Assembly (NCBI RefSeq): GCF_029407905.1
Contig: NC_073627.1
Span: 154,075,697 to 154,139,696 of the forward strand
Length of the DNA stretch: 64,000 nucleotides
Reading direction: 5' to 3'
Origin: Bubalus kerabau
Taxonomy: Eukaryota; Chordata; Mammalia; Artiodactyla; Bovidae
Every line of letters begins with the position of its first letter. Position 1 is the stretch's first letter. A model generated the notes under the pieces. The model saw nothing but the letters and a program-made list of their open reading frames with translations. It had not been told where the DNA came from and did no database searches. Of this stretch, positions 10,179 through 22,292 are shown piece after piece. Position numbers and translations under genes: made by a program.

Positions 10179-10900
10179 AAAATTGGCTTCTTATCCTTCT
10201 AATATCTAGAATATCTAAAATGATTACCAATCTTTCATTCTTGATATTGATGAGATATTCTGTTATGAATTTTTAATTGAGTTTATCTATTTCGTTGTTT
10301 TGAAAAGACTAGGATTTAGCTTTGCAATTTCTTGACAGTGTTTATTTTCTATTTTGTTGATTTCTGCTCTTTATTACTTCTTTCCTTCCACTTACTTTGG
10401 GTTTACTTTGCTCTTCTTCTTCTTCTTTTTTTTTTCGTTTCTTGGGGTGGACATTTCTTCTTTCCTAACATATGTATTTAAAGCTGAAACTTCCCTTTAG
10501 CCACTGCTTGAGCTGTATGCTGTATGTTTTTAATATGCTGGTTTTTCACTATCATTCAATTTGAAATATTTTCTGAATTATTTCTGATTTCTTTTTTTGA
10601 AACATGAATGATTTAGAAGTGGGTAGTTTAATTTCTAAATATTAGAGGTTTCTTTATTTATCTTATTGTTTTTGATTTCTAATTTAATTACTTTGTAGTA
10701 AGAGAATTTGCTTCCTATATTTTCAGATCCTTTAATTTTTTTTTTTTTTTTGAAATTTACATTATGTGTAATTTTCTATGTGTATTTGAAAAGACTATCT
10801 AATGATGTATAAATAGAAATTAGGTTAAAATAAATAATGATGTTCAGCTCCTCTCTGTATCTACTGATGTTTTTTCTAATTGATCAATAAATCGCCAAGA

Positions 10901-11186
10901 GAACTTCCCTGGTGGTGCAATGGATAAGGATCTGCCTGCCAATGCAGGAGACATGAGTTCAATCCCTGATCTGGGAAGATGCCACATGCCGCGGAGCAAG
11001 TAAGCCCGTACACTGCAACCACTGAGTCCATACGCTGCAACCACTGAAGCCTGTGCTCCATAAGAGAAGCCATCGCACTGAGAAGCCTGCACACTCCAAG
11101 GAAGAATAACCCCTGCTCACGGCAACCAGAGGAAGTCCATGCAAAGCAATGAAGACCCAGCACAGCCATAAATAAATAAATAAGTA
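10901..11186 (+). mobile_element. CHR-1-type cetartiodactyl SINE
   Basis: It starts with 'gaacttccctggtggtgcaa', then 'ccacatgccgcgg', repeated 'actgcaaccactga' units and an (AAAT)n tail. A divergent TSD (AATAAATCGCC versus AATAAATTGCT) is suggested but not secure. Confidence 0.85.
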
Positions 11187-12474
11187 AAATAAATTGCTGA
11201 GAAATGAATGGTAAATCTCTTACTATGATTGCTTCTTTCTTCAGAAAACTAAGCAGAGAAAGGGACTTTTCATCTGATAAAGGGCATCTGTGAGAAACCT
11301 AGGGTTAACACAGTACTGTCTATACTGTTGAAATACTGAATACTTTCTCTCTAAGATCAGGAGCAAGATAAGGAAGTATGTTTTCGCTCATCATTTGTGG
11401 TCAACATTGCACTGAGAATCTAGCTCTGGCAGTAAAACAAGAAGAAGATGTGAAAGGCATAAATTGGTGGGGAAGAAATAAAACTGTATTTGAATGTGGC
11501 ATGATTGTTTATGTAGAAATATCAATAAATCTACAAAACCACTTGTTTTAGTTGCAGGATACATGTTAATGTAAAAAATTAATTGCCTCTGTATATATTA
11601 ACAGCAAGCAACTGGAAATTATGTTTATTTAAAAATTTCATTTGTAATATCAAATAGAATACTTAAAATGCATTTAACAAAAGATATACAGATCCTGTTC
11701 ATAGAAAACAGCAGAACATTGCTGAGAGGAACATTTAAAATGATCTGAATTCATGGAGAGATGTACCATGTTCATGGATTGGAACTCTCAGTAATGCTGA
11801 GGCATCAATTCTCCTCAAGTTATCTACAACTTCAATGTGACTCCAGTCAAAATTGCTGCAGGGTTTTGTGTAGATATAGCAAAGCTAATTCTAAAATTTC
11901 CTTGAAAATACAGAGGACCTAGAATGGTCAAAGCAATTTTTTTCAAAGTTGGAAGAAAGGTAGTATTTGAGTTATGAATTCCTACAAAGCTGCAGTAAGC
12001 AAGTGGTATGGCATTAAAGCCAGAATGAACATACCGACCAACTGGATGTAACAGAGACTCAAGCAAAGATGGTCAGTTAATTTTTAACAATGATGCCCAC
12101 TCAATTCAATAAAAGCAAATATTTTTCATAGAACACAAAAAGCACATACCATTAAAAATGATATGCCAGATTTGTCCAATTTTAAAACTTTTGTTCTTTG
12201 AAATATACCATTAAGAAAATGAAGATACCAGTCCAGAAAAGGAAAAAATATTAGCAAGGCCTATATCTAATACATGACTTGTAAACATATTTTGCAAACA
12301 GAATATAAATTTCAATAGTAAAAGAGCAAACAGTACAATTATAAATGGGAAAATGATTTGAACACTTTTTCAAAAATTACATATAAATGACCGATAAACA
12401 CATAGAAAGATGTTCAACATTAAGAGTCTGGGAAATGCAAACAAACTACAAAGCAATACCACTACACACCCACT

Positions 12475-12744
12475 GCTGCTGCTAAGTTCCTTCAGTCGTG
12501 TCCGACTCTGTGTGACCCCACAGACAGCAGCCCACCAGGCTCCCCCGTCCCTGGGATTCTCCAGGCAAGAACACTGGAGTGGGTTGCCATTTCCTTCTCC
12601 AATGCATGAAAGTGAAACGTGAACGTGAAGTCGCTCAGTTGTGTCCAACTCTTAGTGACCCCATGGACTGCAGCCCACCAGGCTCCTCTGTCCATGGGAT
12701 TTTCCAGGCAAGAGTACTGGGGTGGGGTGCCATCGCCTTCTCCG
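12475..12744 (-). mobile_element. BOV-A2 SINE
   Basis: In reverse: a (GCT)n tail, a first unit ending 'ttccttctccaatgcatg', the linker, and a second unit. TSD ACACACCCACT is perfect at 12464-12474 and 12745-12755 and lies in L1 sequence. Confidence 0.95.
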
Positions 12745-13077
12745 ACACACCCACTAGGATGGATAAAATTAAGACAGTCTTGGTCGGAATGCAAAATGGT
12801 GCCAACATTGCTGACAGTTTCTTAATATATCTGTCATATGGCCCAATTTTTCCACTTCTAGATATTTATCCAACATAAATGAAGACGAATGTCCACACAA
12901 AGAACTGTATGTGAATGTAGCTTCATTCACAATAGCTTGTCCACAGCAGCTTGAATCACCACTTTGTAGTACAGGGCCCCTTGGAGATATTGCAGGCTTG
13001 GTTCCAGATTGATAAAGCAGTTAAAATCATAAAGCAAGTCATATGAATTTTTTGGTTTCCCAGCGCATATAAAAGTT

Positions 13078-14288
13078 CAGTTCAGTCACTCAGTCGTGTC
13101 CCACTCTTTGTGACCCCATGAACTGCAGCACGCCAGGCCTCCCTGTCCATCACCAACTCCGGGAGTCTACCCAAACCCATGTCCATTGAGGCAGTGATGT
13201 CATCCAACCATCTCATCCTCTGTCATCCCCTTCTCCTCCTGCCCTCAATCTTTCCCAGCATCAGGGTCTTTTCAAATGAATCAGCTCTTCACATCAGGTG
13301 GCCAAAGTATTGGAGTTTCAGCTTCAACATCAGTCCTTCTAATGAACACCCAGGACTGATCTGCTTTAGGATGGACTGGTTGGATCTCCTTGCAGTCCAA
13401 GGGACTCTCAAAAGTCTTCTCCAACACCACAATTCAAAAGCATCAATTCTTTTGCACTCAGCTTTCTTTATAGTTCAACTCTCACATCCATACATGACTA
13501 CTGGAAAAACCATAGCCTTGACTAGACGGACCTTTGTTGACAAAGTAATGTCTCTGCTTTTCAATATGTTGTCTAGGTTGGTCATAACTTTCCTTCCAAG
13601 GAGTAAGTGTCTTTTAATTTCATGCATGCGGTCACCATCTGCAGTGATTTTGGAGCCCCCCAAAATAAAGTCAGCCACTGTTTCCCCATCTATTTCCCCA
13701 GCCATGAAGTGATGGGACCGGATGCTATGATCTTAGGTGTCTGAATGTTGAGCTTTAAGCCAACTTTTTCACTCTCCTCTTTCACTTTCATCAAGAGGCT
13801 CTTTAGTTCCTCTTCACTTTTTGCCATAAGGGTGGTGTCATCTGCATATCTGAGGTTATTGATATTTCTCCCAGCAATCTTGATTCCAGCTTGTGCTTCC
13901 TCCACCCCAGCATTTCTCATGATGTACTCTGCATATAAGTTAAATAAGCAGGGTGACAATATACAGCCTTGACGTACTCCTTTTCCTATTTGGAACCAGT
14001 CTGTTGTTCCATGTCCAGTTCTAACTATTGCTTCCTGATCTGCATACAGGTTTCTCAAGAGGCAGGTCAGGTGGTCTGGTATTCCCATCTCCTTCAGAAT
14101 TTTCCACAGTTTATTGGGATCCACACAGTCAAAGGCTTTAGCATAGTCAATAAAGCAGAAGTAGATGTTTTTCTGGAACTCTCTTGCTTTTTCGATGATC
14201 CAGCGGATGGTGGGAATTTGATCTCTGGTTCCTCTGCCTTTTCTAAAACCAGCTTGAACATCTGGAAGTTCATGGTTCATGTATTGCT
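13078..14288 (-). mobile_element. BovB LINE, 5'-truncated
   Basis: This is a reverse-oriented BovB 3' half with a (TTCAG)n tail. Minus-strand frames encode the RT core, including FIDYAKAFDCVD, GVRQGCILSPCLFNLYAEYI and LRYADDTT. The Trp after NKL is intact (CCA on + at 14104-14106). TSD ATAAAAGTT is perfect at 13069-13077 and 14289-14297. The C-terminal part is frameshifted. Confidence 0.93.
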
Positions 14289-14364
14289 ATAAAAGTTATG
14301 TTTACACTATGTTGAAGTCTGTTAAGCATACAGTAGTGTCGTTTCTACAAAGCACAATATGCAT

Positions 14365-14580
14365 GTGAAAGTGAAGGTGAAGTCGTTCAGTCGTGTCCGA
14401 CTCTTTGTGACCACATGGGCTGTAACCTACCAGGCTCCTCCATCCATGGGATTTTCCAGGCAAGAATACTGAAATGGGTTGCCATTTCCTTCTCCAGGAG
14501 ATCTTCCTGACCCAGGGATTGAACCCAGGTCTCCCGCATTATAGGCAGATGCTTTACCATCCGAGCCACCAGGGGAAGTA
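14365..14580 (-). mobile_element. Bov-tA SINE
   Basis: A full reverse-oriented copy ending in the tRNA-like head. TSD CACAATATGCAT is perfect at 14353-14364 and 14581-14592, within Tigger sequence. Confidence 0.95.
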
Positions 14581-14719
14581 CACAATATGCATACCTGAAT
14601 TTAAAAATACAAAACAAAACATTTATAATAGTAACATCAAAGATCATGGATCACAGTTACCATAACAAATAGAGTAATAATGAAAAAATTTGAAATATTA
14701 CAGGAATCACCAACATTTT

Positions 14720-14923
14720 TGATCAGTTGTGTCCAACTCTCTGGGACCCTATGGCCTATAGCCCTCCAGGATCCTCTGTCCATGGAATTTTCCAGGCAAG
14801 AATACTGGAGTGGGTTTCCACTCAGGGGATCTTCCCAACCCAGTTATTGAACTTGTGTTCTTTGTGTCTCTCTCCTGAGTTGGCGGGCGGATTCTTTACC
14901 ACTAAACCACCTGGGAAGCCCCA
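14720..14923 (-). mobile_element. Bov-tA SINE
   Basis: Reverse-oriented, with a partly deleted A-unit/head junction ('gtttccactcaggggatctt') and the end 'aaaccacctgggaagcccc'. It sits inside Tigger sequence; the TSD is unclear. Confidence 0.88.
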
Positions 14924-15668
14924 ACACAGAGACACATGAAGAGAGGCAAAGCTATTGAAAAAATGGTGTCAATCGACTTGCTGGATGCAAGGTTGCCACA
15001 AACCTTCAATTTGTAAGAAGCACAATATCAGAGAGGTGCCATGAATTGAAGAATAGTAAAACAAACAAGGTACATGCATTTAGTGGGAAACCATCAGAAC
15101 TCTTGACACAACATGAATGAATCTCAAACTCATTATGCAGAGTGAGCAAAGCCAGGTTGTATATACTTTATGATTCTTTGATATACAAGTTTTAAAATGC
15201 AAACTAATCTACAGTGACAAAACTCAGATCAGTGGTGGCCTGAAGCCAAGGGTGAACAGAGGGGCTTCAGAGAAGCTCTAGGACTCTCCTGGAGATGCTG
15301 AGAATGTCCTATATCCTGCCTGTGGCCTTGATTCTGAGAGGGTGCATCTCAGAAGTCCTTAGACTGTAAATTTTAAAAGGGTGCAGTTTATTGGATATAA
15401 ATCATACCCTCAATCAAGTTTTGAAAAAGGTACTCCACCTCAGGTGGGGGATGACCAAGGACTTGAACGGAGAACGAGAACCCTGGAAAAGCTGGGTGGT
15501 AGCAGCATGGTTACCTACACAAACGTACACATGTACACATGGATTCACTGGAGTGTAACCTGAGATCAGTGCATTTCACTCACTGTAATATGTAAATTTC
15601 ATACCTCAATTAAAAAAAGGAAAAGTCCTTGTTAACCATCAGAAATGAACTACACTGAGTAGTGTTTT

Positions 15669-15773
15669 GCTGCTGCTGCTAAGTCACTTCAGTCGTGTCC
15701 GACTCTGTGCGACCCCATAGACAGCAGCCCACCAGGTTCCCCCGTCCCTGGGATTCTCTGGGCAAGAACACTG
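15669..15773 (-). mobile_element. BOV-A2 fragment (tail unit only)
   Basis: 'gctgctgctgctaagtcact' through 'ttctctgggcaagaacactg'. Only the (CAG)-tail-proximal Bov-A unit is present. Confidence 0.88.
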
Positions 15774-15915
15774 TTTAGGCCAAGGTTAATTCCTACAAGT
15801 TTTCAACAGAGTTTTTTTTTTTTTTTCTGTAAAGAAAACTTGTATTCTTTTGCATTAGTTTTCATCCATTGGATTTGCTCATAATGGCACAACCCAATAA
15901 AACGGTATGAAATCT

Positions 15916-16188
15916 AGAAGGACTGATGCTGAAGCTGAAGCTCCAATACTTTGGCCAACTGATGTGAAAGAGTCGAGACTCATTGGAAAAGACCCTGATG
16001 CTGGGAAAGATTGAAGGAATGAGGCGAAGGGGATGACAGAGGATGAGATAGTTGGATGGCATCACGAATACAACGGATATGAGTTTGAGCAAACTCCAGG
16101 AGATAGTGAAGGACAGGCAAGCCTGGGGTGCTGTAGTCTATGGGATCACAAAGAGTGAGACACAACTGAGCAACGATTAACAACAGCA
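15916..16188 (+). mobile_element. BovB LINE 3' end (old)
   Basis: The last 270 bp of BovB: 'tactttggccaactgatgtg', 'gaaaagaccctgatgctggg' and 'caaagagtgagacacaactg', ending in a CAACA-type tail. TSD ATGAAATCT is perfect at 15907-15915 and 16189-16197. Confidence 0.9.
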
Positions 16189-16249
16189 ATGAAATCTGCA
16201 TCTCTTTAGGGTTCAATTGGTATCTCAGGGTAGTTGCTAGTATATTCTA

Positions 16250-16460
16250 AAATGAAATGTTGGTCGCTCAGTTGTGTCCAGCTCTTTGTGATCCCATGGA
16301 CTGTAGCCTGCCAGGCTCCTCTGTCCATGGGATTTCCCAGGCAAGAATACTGAATCAGGTTGCCATTCCCTTCTCCAGGGGATCTTCCTGTTCCAGGGAT
16401 CAAAGCCGGGTCTCCTGCATTGCAGGCATATTCTTTACCATCTGAGCCACCAGGGAAGTA
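16250..16460 (-). mobile_element. Bov-tA SINE
   Basis: A full reverse-oriented copy. TSD AGTATATTCTA is perfect at 16239-16249 and 16461-16471. Confidence 0.95.
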
Positions 16461-16471
16461 AGTATATTCTA

Positions 16472-17039
16472 GGGTTCCTGCAAATTGACCTTGGACTTTT
16501 TAGTTTGGATTGCTAAAGTACGAGATCCTACCTTTTGTTAGCTCCCTTTGGTTGAGTGAAAAATTGGTCTCTGGGTCTTTTCTGATCACGTAATGAAAGA
16601 TTGCCCACTTTCCTTTGCTTTTGCATTGCTCTTGGACAGTTTTTGCTGGAGGCACCATTTCCTGTTTGTGCTACAGAATTCTAGGATGGTCCCAGGACCT
16701 GAGCCCCCTGGTGGCATTCCTGGGGTTATGTTTCTTTACGTTGCAAAAAGGAACTAGCAGATATAGTAAAAGGTGCTCATCAGTTGGCCTGAAAATAGAT
16801 GATCAAGGTGGGACTCAACTCATCCGAGAGCCTGGAAGAGCAGAAAATTTTCTTTGACTGGTCACCCGGAAGTGGGAGGTTGGGTATGTGGTGGAAGAAG
16901 GTGAGTTAAAGAATTTGACAGGAAGGAGGTTCCCTATTGAGGGCTTTGAGATGGCACAGCAGGGGACAAGGACCTGTGCATGGTTTCTAGAGAAAGCAGG
17001 ATGTTCTCTCCTGCAGCTGTAAGGAATGGACAAGCCTGG
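16472..17039. other. Intergenic, no gene seen
   Basis: Unique sequence with no recognised repeat. Confidence 0.45.
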
Positions 17040-17235
17040 CAGTGATTCCTCTTAGAGCCTCCAGGCAAGATCTTTGACCATGCCCTTGCCCTTGAGAGAT
17101 GCTAAGCTGAGATGCTCAACAGCCTGCCTGGACTTCTGACCCGCAGAGCTGAGAGATCATAAATGGGTGTATTTTGAAGTTGCTAAGCTCATGGTTAGTT
17201 GTTGTGCAATAATAGAACCCAAATACATATCGATG
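17040..17235 (+). mobile_element. MaLR LTR 3' portion
   Basis: 'cttctgacccgcagagctga', 'gatcataaatgggtgt' and 'gttgctaagctcatggt' match the polyadenylation-side end of MLT1/MST-type LTRs. Confidence 0.6.
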
Positions 17236-17406
17236 ATAACCCAATCATAGTAATAAACCATTTGATAAGTGCGTTCCCAGTTTTATTGCTGTTTTATGGA
17301 ATAATGAATGCGATTCTTTTTTTTTTTTTTTTGATTGTGGACAAGGTCTACATTTTCTGAGCTATTGCTAACATGCAAGTAAATTATGGCCTATCTTCTT
17401 GAGAGA

Positions 17407-17618
17407 AAGTGTTAGTTGCTCTGTCTTGTCTCACATCTGACTCTTTGCAACTGCACGGACTATAATCTGCCAGGCTCCTCTATCCATAGGATTCTTCAGT
17501 CAAGAATACTGTAGTGGGGGGCCATTCCCTTCTCCAGGGGATCTTCCAAACACAGGGACTGAACCTGGTCTCCTGCATTGCAGGCAGATTCTTTACAGTA
17601 TGAACCACCAAGGAACCC
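17407..17618 (-). mobile_element. Bov-tA SINE (diverged)
   Basis: A reverse-oriented copy. TSD ATCTTCTTGAGAGA (17393-17406) matches 17619-17632 at 13 of 14 positions. Confidence 0.92.
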
Positions 17619-17644
17619 ATCTTCTTGGGAGAATGCCTCTAAAT

Positions 17645-17822
17645 TCTTGCTGCTCAAAGCATGGCTCCTAGAAACCAGCAGCAGGGTGGACATCACCTAG
17701 GAACTTGTTAGGAACTCAGAATCTCAGGCTGCATCTCAGGCCTCCGACTGAAGAATCTACACTTCAGTTTGATCCCTGGGTGAGTTGGTGCTTATTAAAG
17801 TTTGAGAAGCAGCTGTCCTAAA
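17645..17822 (+). mobile_element. hAT-Charlie non-autonomous element (MER5/MER20 type)
   Basis: 'catggctcctagaaaccagc', 'atcacctaggaacttgttag', 'cagaatctcaggctgcatct' and 'attaaagtttgagaagca' follow the consensus order of this ancient DNA element class. The exact subfamily is not assigned. Confidence 0.65.
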
Positions 17823-18192
17823 GTTGCACAGCATGGCTCTTACAGATTCTAAACCCCAAATTAGCACCTTTGTTGGCCAAGTCTGGGAACTAGACTCCCT
17901 CGTGCCCTCCACCCATGGTGGTGCTTCTCCAGTCACAGGGTCTGAATTCTTGGATTCTTGAATAACGGACCTTTTGAAACCATGTACATTAGATTGGAAC
18001 TTGAACCCACAGGCTGGGACTCTGAGGGCTGTGTGTCAGAGTATCTCTGGTATAAGCTCATCTCTGCTAAATCTTCACGGTCTTTCCTCTCTCCTTCCAT
18101 AGACTGCACATCCCTAGGGAAATGGAGCCCTTCTTGCCTCTGACAGTTCACTGGCACTGTTAAGTCTTCCCAAGAAGAATCTCCCATCTCAC

Positions 18193-18300
18193 CACCTGAG
18201 ATACTGCTTCTTCCAGGAAGCCTTCCTGGAATTTCCCCTTCTAGCTTCCCAGTGAGATGTCCCTGATATTTGCTTTATAGTACTTTGGTCATTTATTGCG
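18193..18300 (+). repeat. L2 LINE fragment
   Basis: 'cttcttccaggaagccttcc' followed by a CT-rich stretch and 'tttatagtactttggtcatt' is typical of the L2 3' end. Confidence 0.6.
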
Positions 18301-20262
18301 GCACAAAACCAGTCAGACTATCATTCAGACTGGTTTTGTGAGTAATTGGGTGTCTTAAAACAACGATTTTATTTTGCTCCCAATTCCTCAGGTCAGGACT
18401 TTGGGAAGGGCTGGGCTGGGTGCATTCATTTGGTGTCTGTCCACAAGGGTGCCCTCACATTGCTGGCTGGAGTCTGGAAACTCATGCCAGGCTTTGATTG
18501 GAGAACCCACAGCTGGCCTTGCTCCATGGTTGGGGCTTCCTCCCACATTGTACCTGGATTCTAGGAAGGGTGTCTGAGAACAAGTGTTCAGAGAGACATA
18601 CGCAGACGCCTCAAAGCTATTTCTTACCTGGTCTAGAACTTCCACACATCACGTATATCTCATTTCTATTAGTCCTAACCCTAAACCTACCCTTACCCCT
18701 GTTACTCAAAGAGACAGGGGCTTGAACCAGAGGAATAAGAGCTTGGAGTCCAGATCCAAGGGGAAGGGATTTGGACTCCACCTTTCAGTGCTGGAAGCAG
18801 CAGAGAACGTGTGGCCATATTTCCTCTCACACACATGACCACATCACAGCCGTCTTTCCACCAAGGATCCTTTCTGGCTGGTGGGCCGTCTTCTGCAGGG
18901 CTGCCTCCAAACTCAGTGCCCGGCACCTGCTCACACATGTTCGTTGACTGAAGGAATGAGTCAATACAGTTCAGCAAAAGCAGGGGAAAGGCAGATTGGG
19001 AGACACACAGAAGCACCTTACATGTCATGGGTATGTATTGTGTACATAACAAGGCTTGAAATAAATCATTCACTGGTCAGCCTCAAAGTGTGAGGTCAGC
19101 CATCTGTGGGAGCTCTTGATTTCAAGAACTTTTGGGCCTCATTTAATGGAACTGTTTGGAGTGACAGCCTGGCAGAAAAAGACTTCATCTGGGGTGCTGG
19201 GGTCCAGGTGGGTCAGTGGGGACATGCCACAAGAGCTCGAAGAGGGACAGGGTCAGCTTGGCTGGTCTACCCAGGGAGAAGCTTCTCCCAGCTCTTCATG
19301 CTCTGGTTCAAGCCCCTGACAGTATCCCTAAGTCACCCAAGCCCTCAGTGTGAAGGGTGTCTTTGAAACAAGGGTCTCACTGAGCTTGTTTTAGGAAAAT
19401 GTGGTAAAGTAAGTTTCTGCCATCCTCAGCTTAAACTCCATAGTTTGCAGAATTTTATTTACAGCAAAGTGTTGATTTACCCACAAACATCCTGCTTTGC
19501 TAAATATACTACCCTGCTCCTAGAACAGGGCTGCGGTTTCAGAGTCTGGGTTGTGCCTTTCCTTCTGAATGCTGGCAGGCTGTGTCTTAGTCTCTCTTTG
19601 CTGGTCCCTGCACACGATGGGAGGCAAGTGGGAATTCAGCCTGGACTGTCCTCCAGCTCAGGCCAGTCACAATGTGAGGACTGCCGGAGACAGGCCTTTG
19701 TCTGACGGATCTCTCCCGGGGCACCTGTCTGCGGGGAGGATTTGCAGGAAGTCTGTGCCCACTGCCAGCCACGGCCCATTGACTGAGTCTCTTCCCTTTT
19801 TTATAGGCTGAGAGGGTTTATGGGGTCACCCAAGATATATTTGCACTGCCAGGTCTCTGTGATGGAAGGAAGGACTCGGAGGTGAATCAGAAGGGAAGGG
19901 ACTCTAATCAGAAGGGAAAATCCCACCCTGGCAAGACCACAGCTTCCAGAAGCAGAGACAGAAGGCCATAAGCTGCTCTGGACGACAAGCCTGGACTCCA
20001 GAAGGTGGCCAGTGAAGCCCCTATCATCATCCTTATAGAGAAGGTGCTAGGCAGGGCTAGGCAGAACAGTAAGATGGGCAAGTGAGAAGAGAGAGGATCC
20101 CATCATACATTTGTTTCTTCTGAAGCAGTAGGAAGGCGGGAAGGGAAGAAGGACTGAATAAACAAGAGTCAGCTCCAGGATCTGGGTCAGCTTGGGCAAC
20201 CCTGGCTAACCTCTAAGAATCTTGAAGGAAAGGGAATTTGGGGGCAGGGAGGGAAGATGGTG
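18301..20262. other. Intergenic, no gene seen
   Basis: Mostly unique. Positions 18310-18600 resemble an old 'cttaaaacaacg'-type LTR or DNA element, and 18885-18965 an L2 3' tail. Open frames on both strands, for example 18702-19073 minus, are uncharacterised. Confidence 0.4.
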
Positions 20263-20272
20263 GGATAAACAC

Positions 20273-20487
20273 CGTATGCATGTTTGTGTTAGCTGCTCAG
20301 TTGGGTTCGAATCTTTGTGACTCTATGGACTGTAGCCCACCAGGCTCCTCTGTCCATGGAGTTCTCCAGGCAAGAATACTTCTCCTGTCATTCCCTTCTC
20401 CAGAGCATCTTCCCAACCCAGTAATCGAACCCAGGTCTCCTGCATTGCAGGCATTTTCTTTACCATCTGAGCTGCCAGGGAAGCCAA
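20273..20487 (-). mobile_element. Bov-tA SINE
   Basis: A reverse-oriented full copy ending 'gagctgccagggaagcc'. TSD GGATAAACAC (20263-20272) matches 20488-20497 at 9 of 10 positions. Confidence 0.92.
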
Positions 20488-20624
20488 GGATAGACACTAG
20501 AGCAGATGAAATATTGGACAGAAATGAGAAGAACATTATCCTGGTTCCTCTCTCCTGTCAGAGAGGAGTGTGGGCACCTTACAGGTAAGAACCACGCTGG
20601 GGGCTGCTGGCTGCTCTGGTCTGA

Positions 20625-20800
20625 GCCACCTCAGCTCGGATATGTCACCTCCCACAGCCTCTGTGGTCACATCTGTAAATGGGCTTCTAACACCTCTCTT
20701 GCAGGGGTTTTTGAGGGTTAAATGTGTAATGTTATATATAAAGCCTGTAGCATGGTGCCAACATAGAGTAACTGCTTGATCAATAGCAGTTGGTATTTTT
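20625..20800 (+). repeat. MIR SINE (diverged)
   Basis: Weak 'cacagcctctgtggtcacat', then 'ctgtaaatggg', 'gagggttaaatg' and 'tgcttgatcaatagcag' in MIR order. Confidence 0.55.
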
Positions 20801-21796
20801 TACTCTTTGATTTTTGCAACTAACTGCATCAGCAAATAGTTCTGAACTTCCCTCTATTTCTACCTGAGAATAGAAAATCAATAGTATGTGGTGTAGAGCC
20901 TTGTGGCTAACACGTTAGCTTTCTCTCAGGTTAGTATAAGTCTCACAAGGACTCTGGCAAGTGGAGGTGGGGCTCCCCTTCAGAGGGGACAGAGACCCGG
21001 GGCCACTTCTGCTGTCGGCTGAGAGTCAGTGAGCACGATGCCAGCGTCCTTTCCAGATGCATAATGTTTCTAAGACATGGAGTTATCGTGGATCTGCATC
21101 CTTCACTGCTAGGATGCCAAACGACTGTTTACTGAGAATTAGTAACTGGGAAAGAGAGTAAAGGAAACTTCTCTTTGCCTAAGAGTAGAGAATGAGTCGC
21201 TGGCCGTTCAGGGTGATGGGTAATGTTAACTTCTCATTTGCCAAGATGATTTTCTCTGGCAGGTTGGTAAGTGAAGTTCACTGCTGAGAAAAGTCAGCTT
21301 CCTGTATTTGAGGAAATCGACCACAAAGAATTCTTTAACATCCAGTAAATGTCTGTGAAACACAGGTTGTCCTAAGAAGAGGTGCAAATGAGTCAGTAAC
21401 ACCTACTATGCATGCCTTCCCTAAACCACAGAGCCATTGTCCTCAGGCTCAGGAGAGCCAGGAGCTGAAGGAATATTCAAAATTTTCTGAGGGGGAAGCT
21501 TGAGATCAGTCAGGGTGCCAAAATTTACCCCAAGCAAATCAGCCAACACCAGGAATCAAATTGTTCCCCACCCTCTTCCTTTCTCAGAGAGCTGTTTACC
21601 GGCACAGTTAAGGATGGCAAGAAACGCAATTTTTCAACAAGGGTTTTAGGTATGGGTGTGTCTTCCCAATTCTTGCTGAGGGGGCAGGCATGTAGGGCAG
21701 GTCTTGTTCTCAAGCAGTCATCTGAGCTTAAGGAGTCTGCCCAAGCTGGACCCTGCAGCCCCCGATGACGAGCCCAGTGCCTGGTGACATTCTCCT
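20801..21796. other. Intergenic, no gene seen
   Basis: Unique sequence with no repeat or gene recognised. Confidence 0.45.
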
Positions 21797-22292
21797 CATT
21801 GTTCTGTCGCTAAGTCAGGTCTGACTCTTTGTGACCTCATGGACTGCAGCACACTAGGCTTCCCTGTCCTTCATTATCTCCTGGTCTTTGCTCAAACTCA
21901 TGTCCATTGAGTAGATGATACCATCCAACCATCTCATCTTCTGTTGCCCCCTTCTCCTGCTCTCAATCTTTCCCAGCATCAGGGTCTTTTCTAAAGAGTT
22001 GGCTCTTTGCATCAGGTGGCCAAAGTATTGGAGCTTCAGCTTCAGCTTCACCATCAGTCCTCCAATGAATATTCAGGGTTGATTTCCTTTAGGATCGACT
22101 GATTTGATCTCCTTGCTGTCCAAGGGACTCTTAAGCGTCTTCTCCACCACCACAATTCAAAAGCATCAAATTTTCTGTGTTCAGCTTTCTTTATGGTACA
22201 ACCTCTCACATCTATGCATGACTATTGGAAAGACCCTAGTTTTGACTATCTGGACTTTTGTCAGCCAAATGATATCTCTGCTTTTTCTAGGT
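21797..22292 (-). mobile_element. BovB LINE 3' end (old)
   Basis: A reverse-oriented BovB 3' region ('caaccatctcatcttctgtt', 'caatctttcccagcatcagg', 'ggccaaagtattgg'), diverged, with a non-CTGAA tail. A 196-bp part stays open on the minus strand but is only the C-terminal BovB remnant. Confidence 0.9.

Larger units (their letters stand above)
9655..11240 (-). mobile_element. Old L1, inverted 5' segment (ORF2, upstream of and into the RT)
   Basis: The + strand reads as the reverse complement of mammalian L1 ORF2: 'ttgatttctgctctttatta', 'cttactttgggtttactttg', then further 5' ORF2 sequence to about 11240. It meets the sense-oriented L1 at 11245 head to head, as expected for twin-primed 5' inversion. 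Two CHR SINEs interrupt it. It is heavily mutated with no long frame. Confidence 0.75.
12975..15036 (+). mobile_element. Tigger-family (TcMar) DNA transposon, internally deleted
   Basis: Left part: 'cttggagatattgcaggctt', 'ttttttggtttcccagcgca'. After a nested BovB: 'aagttatgtttacactatgt'. Right part: 'taataatgaaaaaatttgaa', then 'cgacttgctggatgcaaggt' and 'caccaaaccttc'-like sequence up to the worn right terminal repeat. No transposase frame remains. It carries one BovB and two Bov-tA insertions and itself sits inside old L1 sequence. Confidence 0.8.
11245..15645 (+). mobile_element. Old L1, sense 3' segment (RT to 3' UTR), interrupted
   Basis: It begins within the ORF2 RT region ('cctgataaagggcatctgtg' with differences) and runs through the ORF2 C-terminus and 3' UTR to 'tacctcaattaaaaaaagg' near 15600. 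A BOV-A2 at 12475-12744 and a Tigger element at 12975-15036 interrupt it. There is no intact reading frame. Confidence 0.75.
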
